NCBI GenBank assembly: GCA_951812585.1
Contig: OX638318.1
Coordinates: forward strand, 1,627,058 to 1,691,057
Origin: Rhodothermales bacterium
GTDB lineage: Bacteria > Bacteroidota > Rhodothermia > Rhodothermales > Bin80
DNA: 64,000 nucleotides
Reading direction: 5' to 3'
Position 1 is the stretch's first letter. Each line of letters opens with the position of its first letter. Under the pieces are notes generated by a model, which saw nothing but the letters and a program-made list of their open reading frames with translations, was not told the DNA's origin and did not search any database. Positions 39,314-47,890 of the stretch are shown here, in pieces. The translations under genes and the position numbers were made by a program.

Positions 39314-40251
39314 CTACGCTGACAGCGTAGCGTACATGAGCCGTTTGCCCACCATACCAGCCACGACGTGCTGCCTTTGCTCCAGCGTATCCATTGTGTA
39401 AACGTTGTGCTTGCCCGCAAACTGGTGCCCGTAGCGGTGCACGTGCTTCTTGCTCCAGTGGTGGTACGTACTATGATACGCCCGCTTGAACATGCTCCAG
39501 AATGATTCCAGCCCGTTCGTGTGCGCCATGCCATTGACCCACTCGCCGACCGAGTGCTTGACGGTTTCGTGCTGCATCCCACGCATGCCCTTGTAGACGT
39601 GCGCCTCATCGGTGTAGACCGTTGTGCCGAGGTGTTATCGTAAACGAACGGCTGTAAGGTCGCTGCATTCGTGCTCTCTACCACTTCGGCCCGAATCTGC
39701 CCGCTTGCACGGTCTTTCAGGCCGGCCACCGCCGTCTTGCCTACTGGCCCGCGTCCGGCTTTCTGCTTCCTGTGCTCGTGCTTGTTTTTCTCCAAGCCAC
39801 CCCCGTACGCTTCGTCGGCCTCCACCGATCCCTCGAACGCAGCGGCCAGCAGGGGCGCAAAGGCGGCCCGTACGCGCTGCAACATGAACCAGGCCGTAGT
39901 CTGCGTCCCATCGAGGTCGCGGTGGAGCTTCATGCTGGAGACGCCCTTCAGGGAGGTCATTTCAAGATAAATGGCCCACACCCACTTCTTCAACGGCAGC
40001 CGGCTACTGGCCAATGCGGTACCTGTGCGCACCGAGAAGAACCGCTTGCACGGACGGCATCGGTACGGCATTGGCCTGTGTGTGCCCGCATACGTGTCTG
40101 TGCCCTTGCAGCGCGGGCACAGACGAGCGTCCGGCCAAATCACAGCCTCGAGCCACAGGACGGCCGCCTGCTCATTCGGAAACATTTCGGCCAGTTTGAC
40201 CATGCTGATTCCCTTGCGATAACTGCGCTCAGGCCCCGATTTAACCGCCAT
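39314..40251 (-). pseudogene. IS1595-family transposase, copy 3 (one frameshift)
   Basis: Starts MAVKSGPERSYRKGISMVKL; zinc ribbon CPRCKG and RCRPCKRFF intact; DDE motif VEADEAYGG and the second Asp in VYTDEAHVYKGM. The only break is at about 39627, where the N-terminal phase (FVYDNTSAQRS) must slip -1 to read NTS-GTTVYTDEAH. It then continues through GEWVNGMAHTNGLESFWSMF to the stop at 39314. No slippery heptamer is visible at the site. Confidence 0.85.
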
Positions 40252-40323
40252 GAATTCCCCGATCTGGTGTATCCCTTCACACGGCCGATCGGAAAGAATG
40301 CTTCAGTTTTTTATATAATCACC

Positions 40324-40402
40324 ATTCCAAACCATTGCCGCATGAGTAGGCCGCTTCGCGAAATACGGTCACGGCCCACTCATGCTGGCCATGCGTGCTG
40401 CT
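40324..40402 (-). repeat. 79-bp sequence adjoining IS copy 3 (inverted match at 34595-34673)
   Basis: Reverse-complement partner of the sequence next to IS copy 2. Here it is followed by the frame of a membrane protein gene instead of istB. The shared sequence ends after gtgctgct in both places. Confidence 0.75.
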
Positions 40403-40438
40403 CCATGGCGGATGTCTGTGCGGCGCATCAAGTCTCCT

Positions 40439-40996
40439 ATGCACGTTAGTCCCAGACAGGCCGGTGCCGCAGCATTCAGCAGTGCGCTGGTACCGATCGG
40501 ATTCCTGGCTGCTACGCGAGTGTTTCCGGTGGCGTCTTGGTTCGACGCGGTCTTTGTCGGAGCACCCATGCTGCTGATCCCGGCCGTAGTGATCCTTCGA
40601 CGCCAGGAGTCTACGCTTGCTTTACGGGGTGCCGTGCTCGCGGCCTTCTTCGGGCTCGCGGGCTTCTTGTCCATCATCGTGCTGCTGCCGTTCTATGAAG
40701 GCGGGGCGCAAGGAATGATCCCCGACGGCGCGTTCATCGGCCTTTTGGGAATGGCCTTGATGGCTGGGCTTGGCATATTGCTCAGCAGCCTCTTTGCGCG
40801 CACCTTGCCCCGCTACCTGGCACTCTTGGGGGTAATGGCCGCGGCCATATGGATGATCGTGCTGGCCACCGAACTGCTGGACATGCGCGCGGCCCCGTGG
40901 CTTGGTGCGGTTTGGCTTGCAGCCCATGCCGCGTTTGGCATGGCCCTAGGATTTCACCTCTGTTACGGCGCCACGCTGCGCCGCAACCCGTCGTAG
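40439..40996 (+). CDS. Multi-pass membrane protein of unknown family
   Basis: About 185 residues from ATG at 40439 (MHVSPRQAGAAAFSSALVPI). Roughly six hydrophobic segments: FSSALVPIGFLAATRVF, AVFVGAPMLLIPAVVIL, LAAFFGLAGFLSIIVLLPF, FIGLLGMALMAGLGILLSSL, YLALLGVMAAAIWMIVLATE, and WLAAHAAFGMALGFHL. Polar loops carry few charges. No family recognised. The frame is open to 40382, inside the 79-bp repeat, so the natural 5' end may have been changed by insertion. Its 3' end overlaps the convergent PH-domain gene by 34 nt. Confidence 0.65.
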   Translation: MHVSPRQAGAAAFSSALVPIGFLAATRVFPVASWFDAVFVGAPMLLIPAVVILRRQESTLALRGAVLAAFFGLAGFLSIIVLLPFYEGGAQGMIPDGAFIGLLGMALMAGLGILLSSLFARTLPRYLALLGVMAAAIWMIVLATELLDMRAAPWLGAVWLAAHAAFGMALGFHLCYGATLRRNPS

Positions 40997-42465
40997 AGCG
41001 CAGCCACCAACTCGTGTGCTGTTGCTTCGGGTACGTCCACGATGTGCGGGTAGCGCAGATAGCCCCCGCCTGCTGTGTCCACAGAAACCGTCCGCACGCC
41101 AAGCCGCCGCTGGAACAAGGTGCCATTGATCACGAAGGCCTGAAAACGCTCAAAAGGCACAATCCAAAGGTACTGCTGAATCACGCCGCGTCGAACGTAC
41201 AGCATATCCTCGCCTATTGCGTAGCCGTGGTTGCGATATTGCAGCCATGCAAGACAGCCCAGCAGTGGCACCACGACGTAGCCCCAAAATGCCCAGTTCC
41301 ATATAAACGCGCCCACTGGAACCAAGACAAGACTGAGGGCAAGCATGTAGCGAACAAACGTGCGCCGAAAATGGACCGAAGAAACTCGTACGAAGGAATC
41401 GGGCAGCGTGAAGGAACGGATGTGCGCACCTGTTTCCGTTAGCTCCGACAGTCGGCCCAGGGGAACGGCCATGCGACCGCCGCGCTTGGAAACGTCATAG
41501 CCGATGGTCTGCAGCTCAAGCCTGAACCACTGAAACGCCCTCATCAGAGGATTGGAGCGTAAGACCAATGCTTGTATGCGCTTCAGCGGAATGTTCGCTT
41601 CCTGGAGCGTCAGCAGGCCATGGCTGCGAATCAGCTTGTCTGCCAAAAGGTGCAGCTTGAAGTTGTAGAAGCGCGTAATCGTAACCACAACGCCGGTAAC
41701 CCAGGCCAAGACACAGGTGGCCAAGATCGTTGCCAGCGCGATGATCCAGCCAACGCGCTGGGCCGCACTCGCGAGCTCCTCGGCTTTGGCGCTGCCAATC
41801 CAGTCGATCACATCCTGTTCGCTGATGCCTGACAGCTGCTGTACGTACGCCAAGCCGGAAATGATGATAGCGATGTAGATGAGGGAAAAGCGAAACGCAC
41901 CCGAAAGGAACACCCGCCGCAAGGACATCGCCACCAGGAGGTTGCCCTTGGGCGCCATGCTGGCGGCTGCCGGTTCAGCAGCGGCTCCCTCAGCGGCAGG
42001 CAAAGCCTGTTCGGATCGGCGTCGTACCACATCGCGAATGTTCTGCGCCTCCGTGTGGCTGGTATATTCCAAGACGCCTTCCGCCTCGTTGCTGCCCGCA
42101 GTCATCAGCTTCACGCTGCTCAATCCGAAAAGCCGTGGAAGCAGGCGCCGCTCAATTGCCACATTCTGCACGCGTTCCAGCGGTATGTTGCGCTTGCGGC
42201 GGCGAAAGACACCGCTGCGGATGATGATTTCACGATCCGTAATTCGATAGCTGAATCGCATATAATGCGCCACGATCAGCGGCAAGGCTACCGCACCATA
42301 GGAAACCCAGAGGCCGACTATCACCAAAAGCTGCAACCGCTGCTGAGAATCCGATACGCTTGCGGTCGCAGAAAAGATGGCCAAGGCCAGTGCGGGAATG
42401 CTTCTGAGCACGCGCAACACCAATGTGAGCGCATGGAGCCGCTGCCGCTCAGACTGCATATTCAT
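40963..42465 (-). CDS. PH-domain (bPH2/YdbT-like) membrane protein
   Basis: 500 residues. Membrane segments near 20-70, 190-215, 240-270 and 375-405 alternate with three bPH2 domains. Repeated motifs include YRITDREIIIRSGVFRRRKR followed by NIPLERVQNV, FKLHLLADKLIRSHGLLT with NIPLKRIQALV, and MLYVRRGVIQQYLWIVPFER with FQAFVINGTLFQRRLG. The layout matches YdbT. Function unproven; membrane-lipid or envelope-stress roles are suggested for the family. It overlaps the smaller partner 42449-42928 by 17 nt, so they form an operon. Confidence 0.85.
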   Translation of the reverse strand: MNMQSERQRLHALTLVLRVLRSIPALALAIFSATASVSDSQQRLQLLVIVGLWVSYGAVALPLIVAHYMRFSYRITDREIIIRSGVFRRRKRNIPLERVQNVAIERRLLPRLFGLSSVKLMTAGSNEAEGVLEYTSHTEAQNIRDVVRRRSEQALPAAEGAAAEPAAASMAPKGNLLVAMSLRRVFLSGAFRFSLIYIAIIISGLAYVQQLSGISEQDVIDWIGSAKAEELASAAQRVGWIIALATILATCVLAWVTGVVVTITRFYNFKLHLLADKLIRSHGLLTLQEANIPLKRIQALVLRSNPLMRAFQWFRLELQTIGYDVSKRGGRMAVPLGRLSELTETGAHIRSFTLPDSFVRVSSVHFRRTFVRYMLALSLVLVPVGAFIWNWAFWGYVVVPLLGCLAWLQYRNHGYAIGEDMLYVRRGVIQQYLWIVPFERFQAFVINGTLFQRRLGVRTVSVDTAGGGYLRYPHIVDVPEATAHELVAALYDGLRRSVAP

Positions 42466-42928
42466 TGATGAAGTGCTTCACTTCACTACGCAGCCGTTCG
42501 GCTTCTTCAAAGTCCAATCCCGGTAACACCACGTTGCTGCTCTGGGTGCCGGCCGTGTGCACGACCAGGCGGCCAAGGTCGAAGTTACGTTCGATCACAT
42601 CCTGCGATACATCAAGGTGCTGAATGCGCCGAAGCGGCACGATGGTATGCACGCGGTTCCAGATGCCGCGCGTCAAAGCCAGCTCCTCCGCGCGCAAATC
42701 ATAGCGCCAAAACCGGTATCGGAGACTGGGCAGAATGGTTACGTTGGCGATAGCAAAAACCAGCACGACTGCGGAGATAAGGCCCAGCGGCAGCGTGCGG
42801 TCGGCCTTGGCGATGCCGGCGATGTCCACGCTGATGGCGATCACCAGGACGATGACCCAGAAGAGTGCGATCTTCAAGCGCCAGACGCTCTTGATTGCCG
42901 GTGCAAGCGGCTTCATGTTAATGGTCAA
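42449..42928 (-). CDS. PH-domain (bPH2/YdbS-like) protein
   Basis: 159 residues. Two N-terminal membrane segments (IALFWVIVLVIAISVDIAGI and LISAVVLVFAIANVTILPSL) precede one bPH2 domain: RYDLRAEELALTRGIWNRVH, TIVPLRRIQHLDVSQDVIER, LVVHTAGT. It is the typical upstream partner of YdbT-like genes. Its 3' end overlaps the start of the 500-residue partner. Confidence 0.85.
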   Translation of the reverse strand: MTINMKPLAPAIKSVWRLKIALFWVIVLVIAISVDIAGIAKADRTLPLGLISAVVLVFAIANVTILPSLRYRFWRYDLRAEELALTRGIWNRVHTIVPLRRIQHLDVSQDVIERNFDLGRLVVHTAGTQSSNVVLPGLDFEEAERLRSEVKHFINEYAV

Positions 42929-42988
42929 ATCTGCCTGGGTCGAGAAGCGTTAAATGAAATGCAGCGAGGCACGGTTTCACAGCTTGGC

Positions 42989-43792
42989 ATGGAAAAACCA
43001 ACAATCAGCATTCTGGGGTGCGGCTACCTGGGACTGCCTGTAGCTCAGGCGCTTGTGGCCAAGGGCTGGCGCGTGCGCGGCTCCACAACCACAAAGCAGC
43101 GCCTGATCAGTCTGGTGGAAGCCGGCATAGAGCCGTACCTGCTGCGGCTGACTCCCCGCGTTGAAGGTCCGGCCCTGGACGACTTTTTTCGGTCGGAGCA
43201 GCTCTTTATAAACTTTCCGCCTGGCCGGCGGCGACCCGATGTGGAGGCGTTTCTCTCCGCGGCCATAAAGGCCCTGATCGCGCGCATGACGGGCGTGCGA
43301 TTCGTAGTGTTTGCAAGCTCCACGAGCGTGTATGCCGCGGAACAAGCGACGGAACGCGAGGCGACTGCGCCCAGCACTGCTTCGGGTCGCGCCTTGCTGG
43401 ACGCAGAAGCGCAGCTTGCCCGTTGCCAGGATTTCAGCACCACCATTCTTCGATTTGGGGGACTCTATGGATATGCGCGGCAGCCGGGACGCTTTGCGCA
43501 TGCCAGGACCAATGGTGCCGCGCGTGTCAACCTCGTGCACCGCGATGATGCAGTGGCGGTGACGGTGCGCGTACTGGAGGAATCTGTGAGGAACGAAGTA
43601 TTCAACGTCGTAGCCGACCGCCACCCAACGAAGGACGCATTTTATCGCCAGGCTGCCGCTTGGCTCGGGCAGCCAGCACCAGTGCTGCACCATGATCCGA
43701 CGCTGCCGGTCAGACGCATCAGCAATGCGCGCCTCAAACGACGCCTTGGATACCACTTCCTGCACCCGGACCCCATGGTGCGTGCGCCGTAG
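42989..43792 (+). CDS. NAD(P)-dependent epimerase-like SDR protein
   Basis: 267 residues from ATG at 42989. The Rossmann start ISILGCGYLGLPVAQALVAK has GxGxxG with a following STTT, which suggests NADP preference. It continues with INFPPGRRRPDVE, FVVFASSTSVYA (active Ser region), ILRFGGLYGYARQPGRFA, VNLVHRDDAVAV and EVFNVVADRHPTKDAFY. This resembles YeeZ-type extended SDRs. The catalytic Tyr-x3-Lys is not obvious, as usual for this subgroup. A longer frame to 42557 runs into the divergent gene and is rejected. Confidence 0.82.
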   Translation: MEKPTISILGCGYLGLPVAQALVAKGWRVRGSTTTKQRLISLVEAGIEPYLLRLTPRVEGPALDDFFRSEQLFINFPPGRRRPDVEAFLSAAIKALIARMTGVRFVVFASSTSVYAAEQATEREATAPSTASGRALLDAEAQLARCQDFSTTILRFGGLYGYARQPGRFAHARTNGAARVNLVHRDDAVAVTVRVLEESVRNEVFNVVADRHPTKDAFYRQAAAWLGQPAPVLHHDPTLPVRRISNARLKRRLGYHFLHPDPMVRAP

Positions 43793-43848
43793 CCTTGAAC
43801 ACGCGCCCGCCTTGCGGGTATCAGGATCTGACATAGAATACTGCCGCC

Positions 43849-44208
43849 ATGCTGAATCCACTCACGGAAAAAGAGCGCGATATTCTGATCTTCAAGGGTA
43901 CGGAGCGTGCATTCTCGGGCGAATACAACGACCACTATGCACCCGGCACCTACGTCTGCCGCGCTTGCGATGTACCACTATACAGTTCAGAAGCCAAGTT
44001 CAAATCGGGGTGCGGCTGGCCGAGTTTTGACGAAGAACTTCCGAACGCCGTAGCCCGGCAAATGGATCAGGACGGACGCCGGACAGAGATAATCTGCAGG
44101 AATTGCGGCGGCCACTTGGGCCATGTCTTCAGCGGAGAGCGCTATACGCCAAAGAACACGCGGCACTGCGTGAATTCGTTGTCAATGAAGTTCATCGCAG
44201 CGGAATAA
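43849..44208 (+). CDS. msrB: Peptide-methionine (R)-S-oxide reductase
   Basis: Repairs methionine-R-sulfoxide in proteins. 119 residues, a single-domain MsrB. Zinc cysteines C37/C40 (YVCRACDVPLY) and C83/C86 (IICRNCGGHLGHVF) are present. The GCGWPSF block is at about 54-60, and the catalytic C107 is in RHCVNSLSMKF, with His in place of the common Tyr. No signal peptide. It lies 56 bp after the SDR gene. Confidence 0.94.
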   Translation: MLNPLTEKERDILIFKGTERAFSGEYNDHYAPGTYVCRACDVPLYSSEAKFKSGCGWPSFDEELPNAVARQMDQDGRRTEIICRNCGGHLGHVFSGERYTPKNTRHCVNSLSMKFIAAE

Positions 44209-44247
44209 TCCTAGTGCCGTGCCCAAGGCGTACACGTACGCAGCATG

Positions 44248-44330
44248 TGCCGGAGGTGGGACTCGAACCCACACGTCCGTTGGGACACAGGTTCCTAAGA
44301 CCTGCGCGTCTGCCATTCCGCCACTCCGGC
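44248..44330 (-). tRNA. tRNA-Leu (anticodon UAG)
   Basis: The minus strand starts GCCGGAGTGGCGGAATGGCA and ends with the complementary CTCCGGC plus discriminator A. The anticodon arm gives CAGGTCTTAGGAACCTG, with TAG between ct and ga. A long variable arm follows (TGTCCCAACGGACG) and then T-arm GTGGGTTCGAGTCCCAC. All stems close, and the long variable arm fits class II leucine tRNA. CCA is not encoded. It lies between msrB and the S46-like gene, opposite in orientation. Confidence 0.95.
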
Positions 44331-44368
44331 TGGAGCCGCTCTATCCATCATGTGCACGGATTGTTCCG

Positions 44369-45466
44369 TTGAAACGCTTTGGGCTGCTGCGTCTAAGTAC
44401 ATGCATAGGCGTGCTGGTGATTGCTCTGGTCAGCACTAGCCATGCCCAGAGCCCCGTTCAGTGGACGGTGGGCATGCATCCCGCGCATCCGGTCGACACC
44501 ACATGGCTGGACAACCTCCAGATGGGCTCCGTGCGCATCGGAAGCTGCTCTGCAGCGCTGGTGACGGCTACCGGACTTTTGGCCACGGGCTACGAATGTG
44601 CCCACCGCCATGTGCGCTCGGCCTGGCGCGTGGAGCATGTGCCCCTGGATAGCGGTTTCTATGCGCAGGACCTTTTCGAAGAGCGACGGGTGCCCGCACT
44701 GTTTGCAGACCACCTGCTGCATGTCAGCGAGGCCACCGCGACCGCACTGCCAGACACCACATGGGAGCAGGATGGTGGGCGCTTTGTGCGGGAGGTAAGA
44801 CCGGTCGCGGACAGTACGCACTTTCTTGCGTACACCTACCAGCGCTACGATGATGTACGTGTGGTCATGATGCCGGAACGGGCGGTTGCCACCTTTGGTG
44901 GAGACCACGCCGCGGACATCTATCCACGATACGGCTTGGCGTTTGCTTTCCTGCGCGTCTATGACGCAGAGGGGGGTCCAGTGGTGACCGAGAAGTACTT
45001 GCCGTTCAGCACAGCCGACATCATCCCTGGCGCGGTGCTCTACAGCATCGGATTCGCGGATCAGGTACCGGAGATATCTTCCGGGACAGCCGCAGGGTAT
45101 GCATACAACGGGACCAGGGCCCCGCCCCATACGACGCTCTTTGGGCTTTATGACCTGCACTATTCCCACAGGACGGGCTCCGCATGGCACCTGCCGGCAC
45201 CGTGGCTCGCGGCGCGCCGCGCTATGGATCTCTCAACGCAGCTCAATGCGGCCGTTACCGCGCCGTGCACGCCCAACGGTGCACCGGTGATCAGCATCGA
45301 CCTTGAGCTCCAAGGCGTAGCTTATGATCAGACCGCTACTGCCGAGGGGATGCGCTGCATCGTCGTAACGGCCGCGGGTATCTACGAAGCGCTGCGTACA
45401 CGCTATGATGCCGTGCCGCTGCTTTATGAACTGGAAGAAGAAGGACTGGATGAGTATGCGCCGTAG
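44369..45466 (+). CDS. S46-peptidase-like protein lacking catalytic residues and helical domain
   Basis: About 365 residues if a TTG at 44369 starts it (LKRFGLLRLSTCIGVLVIAL...SHAQ gives a signal peptide). Aligned to its neighbour, the LTNHHCA block is LATGYECA (both His lost). RYALDLAFFRVYD is RYGLAFAFLRVYD (Asp to Ala), and GGNSGSPLL is CTPNGAPVI (Ser to Asn). The about 300-residue helical domain between the barrel halves is missing, with YSIGFADQVPEI joining straight to AGYAYNGTRAPPHTTLFGLY. It therefore looks like a non-catalytic paralogue, possibly a chaperone or regulator. Its stop overlaps the start of the active gene by 11 nt. The start codon is uncertain. Confidence 0.8.
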   Translation: MKRFGLLRLSTCIGVLVIALVSTSHAQSPVQWTVGMHPAHPVDTTWLDNLQMGSVRIGSCSAALVTATGLLATGYECAHRHVRSAWRVEHVPLDSGFYAQDLFEERRVPALFADHLLHVSEATATALPDTTWEQDGGRFVREVRPVADSTHFLAYTYQRYDDVRVVMMPERAVATFGGDHAADIYPRYGLAFAFLRVYDAEGGPVVTEKYLPFSTADIIPGAVLYSIGFADQVPEISSGTAAGYAYNGTRAPPHTTLFGLYDLHYSHRTGSAWHLPAPWLAARRAMDLSTQLNAAVTAPCTPNGAPVISIDLELQGVAYDQTATAEGMRCIVVTAAGIYEALRTRYDAVPLLYELEEEGLDEYAP

Positions 45467-47624
45467 CACCGTGCTGATCTTTGCACTCTTGATCGGGTGC
45501 AGCGCTCCGCACGAGGTTGCGGTAGTGACGCAGCGTGCACCGCGTGTGGAGGCGGTGCAGCCTGCATCCGGTCCGGCAATTGAGACTCCGTTATTGCCGC
45601 CCGTCGTTGCACAGGCTGGTCGGTTTGACGGGGGTAAGATGTGGACCTTTGACAATCCGCCTTTGGCGTATTTTCAAGATCGCTACGGGCTGGATGTGGA
45701 TTCCCTGTGGCTTGCCCAGGCGATGCAGGGTGCGCTGCGATTTGGCAATCAGTGTTCAGCATCGTTCGTGTCTGGTAACGGCCTGGTGCTGACCAACCAC
45801 CACTGTGCGCGCGCCAGCATCACAAAGGTGAACGAAGAAGGAGAGGATCTCCTGCAGGATGGGTTTTTGGCGGCAACGCAAGAAGAAGAACGCAAGGTTA
45901 CAGACCTGCATGTTGAGCAGCTTATACGCATTGAAGACGTTACGTCCAGCGTTCTGGCCGCCGGGCGCAGGGTGCGGGGCGACGATGAACAAGCACGGGT
46001 GCGTGCGTCCAGGATCGCAGAGATCGAGCGCAACCGGACCCGGCTGGTCGCTGCCGAAGACTCTTCGCTCCGCGTCCAGGTAGTGGAACTGTTCAGCGGC
46101 GGACGGTACGCGGCGTACACGCTGCGACGGTATGACGATGTGCGCCTGGTGATGGCACCCGAAAAGGCTTTGGGTTACTTCGGCGGCGAAACCGACAACT
46201 TTACGTATCCGCGCTATGCGTTGGATCTGGCGTTCTTTCGTGTGTACGATTCGTCCGGCAAGCCCTACGTAACCGAGGACCATTACCAGTGGAGTACGGA
46301 CGGCACGTCGGAAGGTGATGTCGTGTTTGTAGTAGGCAATCCCGGCGCTACGAGTCGCTTGGGCACTGTTGCGAGCCTTGAGCATGCGCGCGACCACTCG
46401 CTGCCCCTCCAAGTGGCATGGCTTGAGAAGCGCGTGGACGCCCTGGATCCTTTCCGGGAAGATGACGCGGCGGGCAACGCCTACTTTTCGTTGAGCAACA
46501 GCCTGAAGTCTCTCCGCGGTCAACTGGAGGGCCTGGCGGATGGGCGACTGGTTGCGCGCCGTGGCGGGGACGAGCGGCGACTGAAGGAGGCTGTCGCGGC
46601 CTCGGATTCACTTACAGACCTTTACGGCAACCTGTTCACCGACATCGAGGAGCTGCAGTACTCCAAGCGTGCCGAGATCAGCCGTTCCCAGGCTTTTGCA
46701 TTCTTCGGTACATCTCTCGGGTCGCGCGTGCTGACACGCGCGCTTTATGCATACGTTTACGCTATGCTCAAGCGCCGGGGCTACACGTCGGAACAGGAAT
46801 TCGCCGAAATCCGCACGGAGGCGATGGAATTCGAGAGCCTGCCGCACGAGGCCGAGGTCGCGCTGGTAGCCCTGCGCCTTAAGGATATTCGCGACGCGCT
46901 CGGAGAGAACGACCCGTCGGTGCGGCGTATCACCAGCGGCCAGCCCATTGACAGCGTGGCGGCGCGGCTCATCGCCGCTACCGCTCTGATGGATACCACC
47001 GGACTTGATTCGCTGCTGCGCGGCAGCTATCTGAGTAGCGACGATGCAAGCGTACCAATCATTGAGGTTCTGGCACCGCTGGTACTTACGGCTCAAGGCC
47101 AGGCCCAGAGCTTCGGAAATCGGGAGGAGCTTCTGACAGCCAAAATAGCGCAACTGAAGTTTGCGCTAGACAGCACCGGTGTGGCCCCGGACGCTTCCTT
47201 TTCCTTGCGCCTCGCCGACGGCATCGTCAAGGGATACAACTACAACGGCACTCGGGCACCCGCCTATACCACCTTTTACGGCTTGTACGACCACTATTAC
47301 GCCTACCACAGCGTCAGCTTGGAGTGGGACCTGCCTGATCGCTGGCTTTCGCCTCCGGACGCTATGGACCTGTCCGTACCGCTCAATCTGGTCAGCACCA
47401 ATGACATCACGGGCGGAAACTCGGGATCCCCGCTGCTTAATCGGGACCTTGAGATTGTCGGCCTGGTCTTTGACGGCAACATTGAGTCGCTGCCTAATGT
47501 GTTTCTGTATACAGACCAGACGGCGCGGGCCGTCTCTGTGGATTCCCGCGGCATTTTGGAGGCCTTGGAGCATATCTACGAAGCTCACCGCCTCGTGGCC
47601 GAGCTTACCGCGCCGTCCCCTTAG
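45456..47624 (+). CDS. S46 family dipeptidyl-peptidase, DPP7-like
   Basis: 722 residues. The lipoprotein-type signal MRRSTVLIFALLIGC has Cys at 15. Mature N-terminus MWTFDNPPLAYFQDRYGLDV is family-typical. Chymotrypsin-fold triad: His in LTNHHCA (about 115-116), Asp in RYALDLAFFRVYD, Ser656 in GGNSGSPLL. The residue 18 after the Ser is Gly, the position that is Gly673 in DPP7 and Arg673 in DPP11 of P. gingivalis. A DPP7-like preference for hydrophobic P1 is therefore inferred. The helical domain lies between about 310 and 600. Start chosen as ATG 45456, overlapping the upstream gene; an ATG at 45450 is also possible. Confidence 0.9.
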   Translation: MRRSTVLIFALLIGCSAPHEVAVVTQRAPRVEAVQPASGPAIETPLLPPVVAQAGRFDGGKMWTFDNPPLAYFQDRYGLDVDSLWLAQAMQGALRFGNQCSASFVSGNGLVLTNHHCARASITKVNEEGEDLLQDGFLAATQEEERKVTDLHVEQLIRIEDVTSSVLAAGRRVRGDDEQARVRASRIAEIERNRTRLVAAEDSSLRVQVVELFSGGRYAAYTLRRYDDVRLVMAPEKALGYFGGETDNFTYPRYALDLAFFRVYDSSGKPYVTEDHYQWSTDGTSEGDVVFVVGNPGATSRLGTVASLEHARDHSLPLQVAWLEKRVDALDPFREDDAAGNAYFSLSNSLKSLRGQLEGLADGRLVARRGGDERRLKEAVAASDSLTDLYGNLFTDIEELQYSKRAEISRSQAFAFFGTSLGSRVLTRALYAYVYAMLKRRGYTSEQEFAEIRTEAMEFESLPHEAEVALVALRLKDIRDALGENDPSVRRITSGQPIDSVAARLIAATALMDTTGLDSLLRGSYLSSDDASVPIIEVLAPLVLTAQGQAQSFGNREELLTAKIAQLKFALDSTGVAPDASFSLRLADGIVKGYNYNGTRAPAYTTFYGLYDHYYAYHSVSLEWDLPDRWLSPPDAMDLSVPLNLVSTNDITGGNSGSPLLNRDLEIVGLVFDGNIESLPNVFLYTDQTARAVSVDSRGILEALEHIYEAHRLVAELTAPSP

Positions 47625-47890
47625 GCCGTACTGCGCTGCAAGGTCTTGCCGAAGGGGAGCGCGTTACGCCGTGAAGGCTGGCACTGGCGACAGCAGACCC
47701 TTGGCAGCAACCAGTGTGCAACAGTCGTCGCCCTGCTTGCGTACGCTGTACAACCAAGGGTCTGCCATAGAGGGCCTGCTAGTTTGCGCCGAGCCAATGA
47801 GCGCCGCATGGATCGGCGCAAACACATGACTACAGCAGTCAGCGCCAGCGGCCGTCCGGACAGTTCGATGCGATGCTGGTACCAGGCCTT
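47625..47890. other. Gap between the S46 gene and the patatin gene
   Basis: 266 bp without a clear gene. Some small frames run through but carry no recognisable motif. It is a likely site for the promoter of the patatin-barrel operon. Confidence 0.35.

Larger units (their letters stand above)
39068..40323 (-). mobile_element. IS1595-like element, copy 3 (inverted)
   Basis: 1256 bp, inverted relative to copies 1 and 2, with the same terminal repeats. Together with copy 2 it brackets the two propeller genes at 36249-38285 like an inverted composite transposon. It is the least damaged copy: only the shared -1 break interrupts the transposase. Confidence 0.9.
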
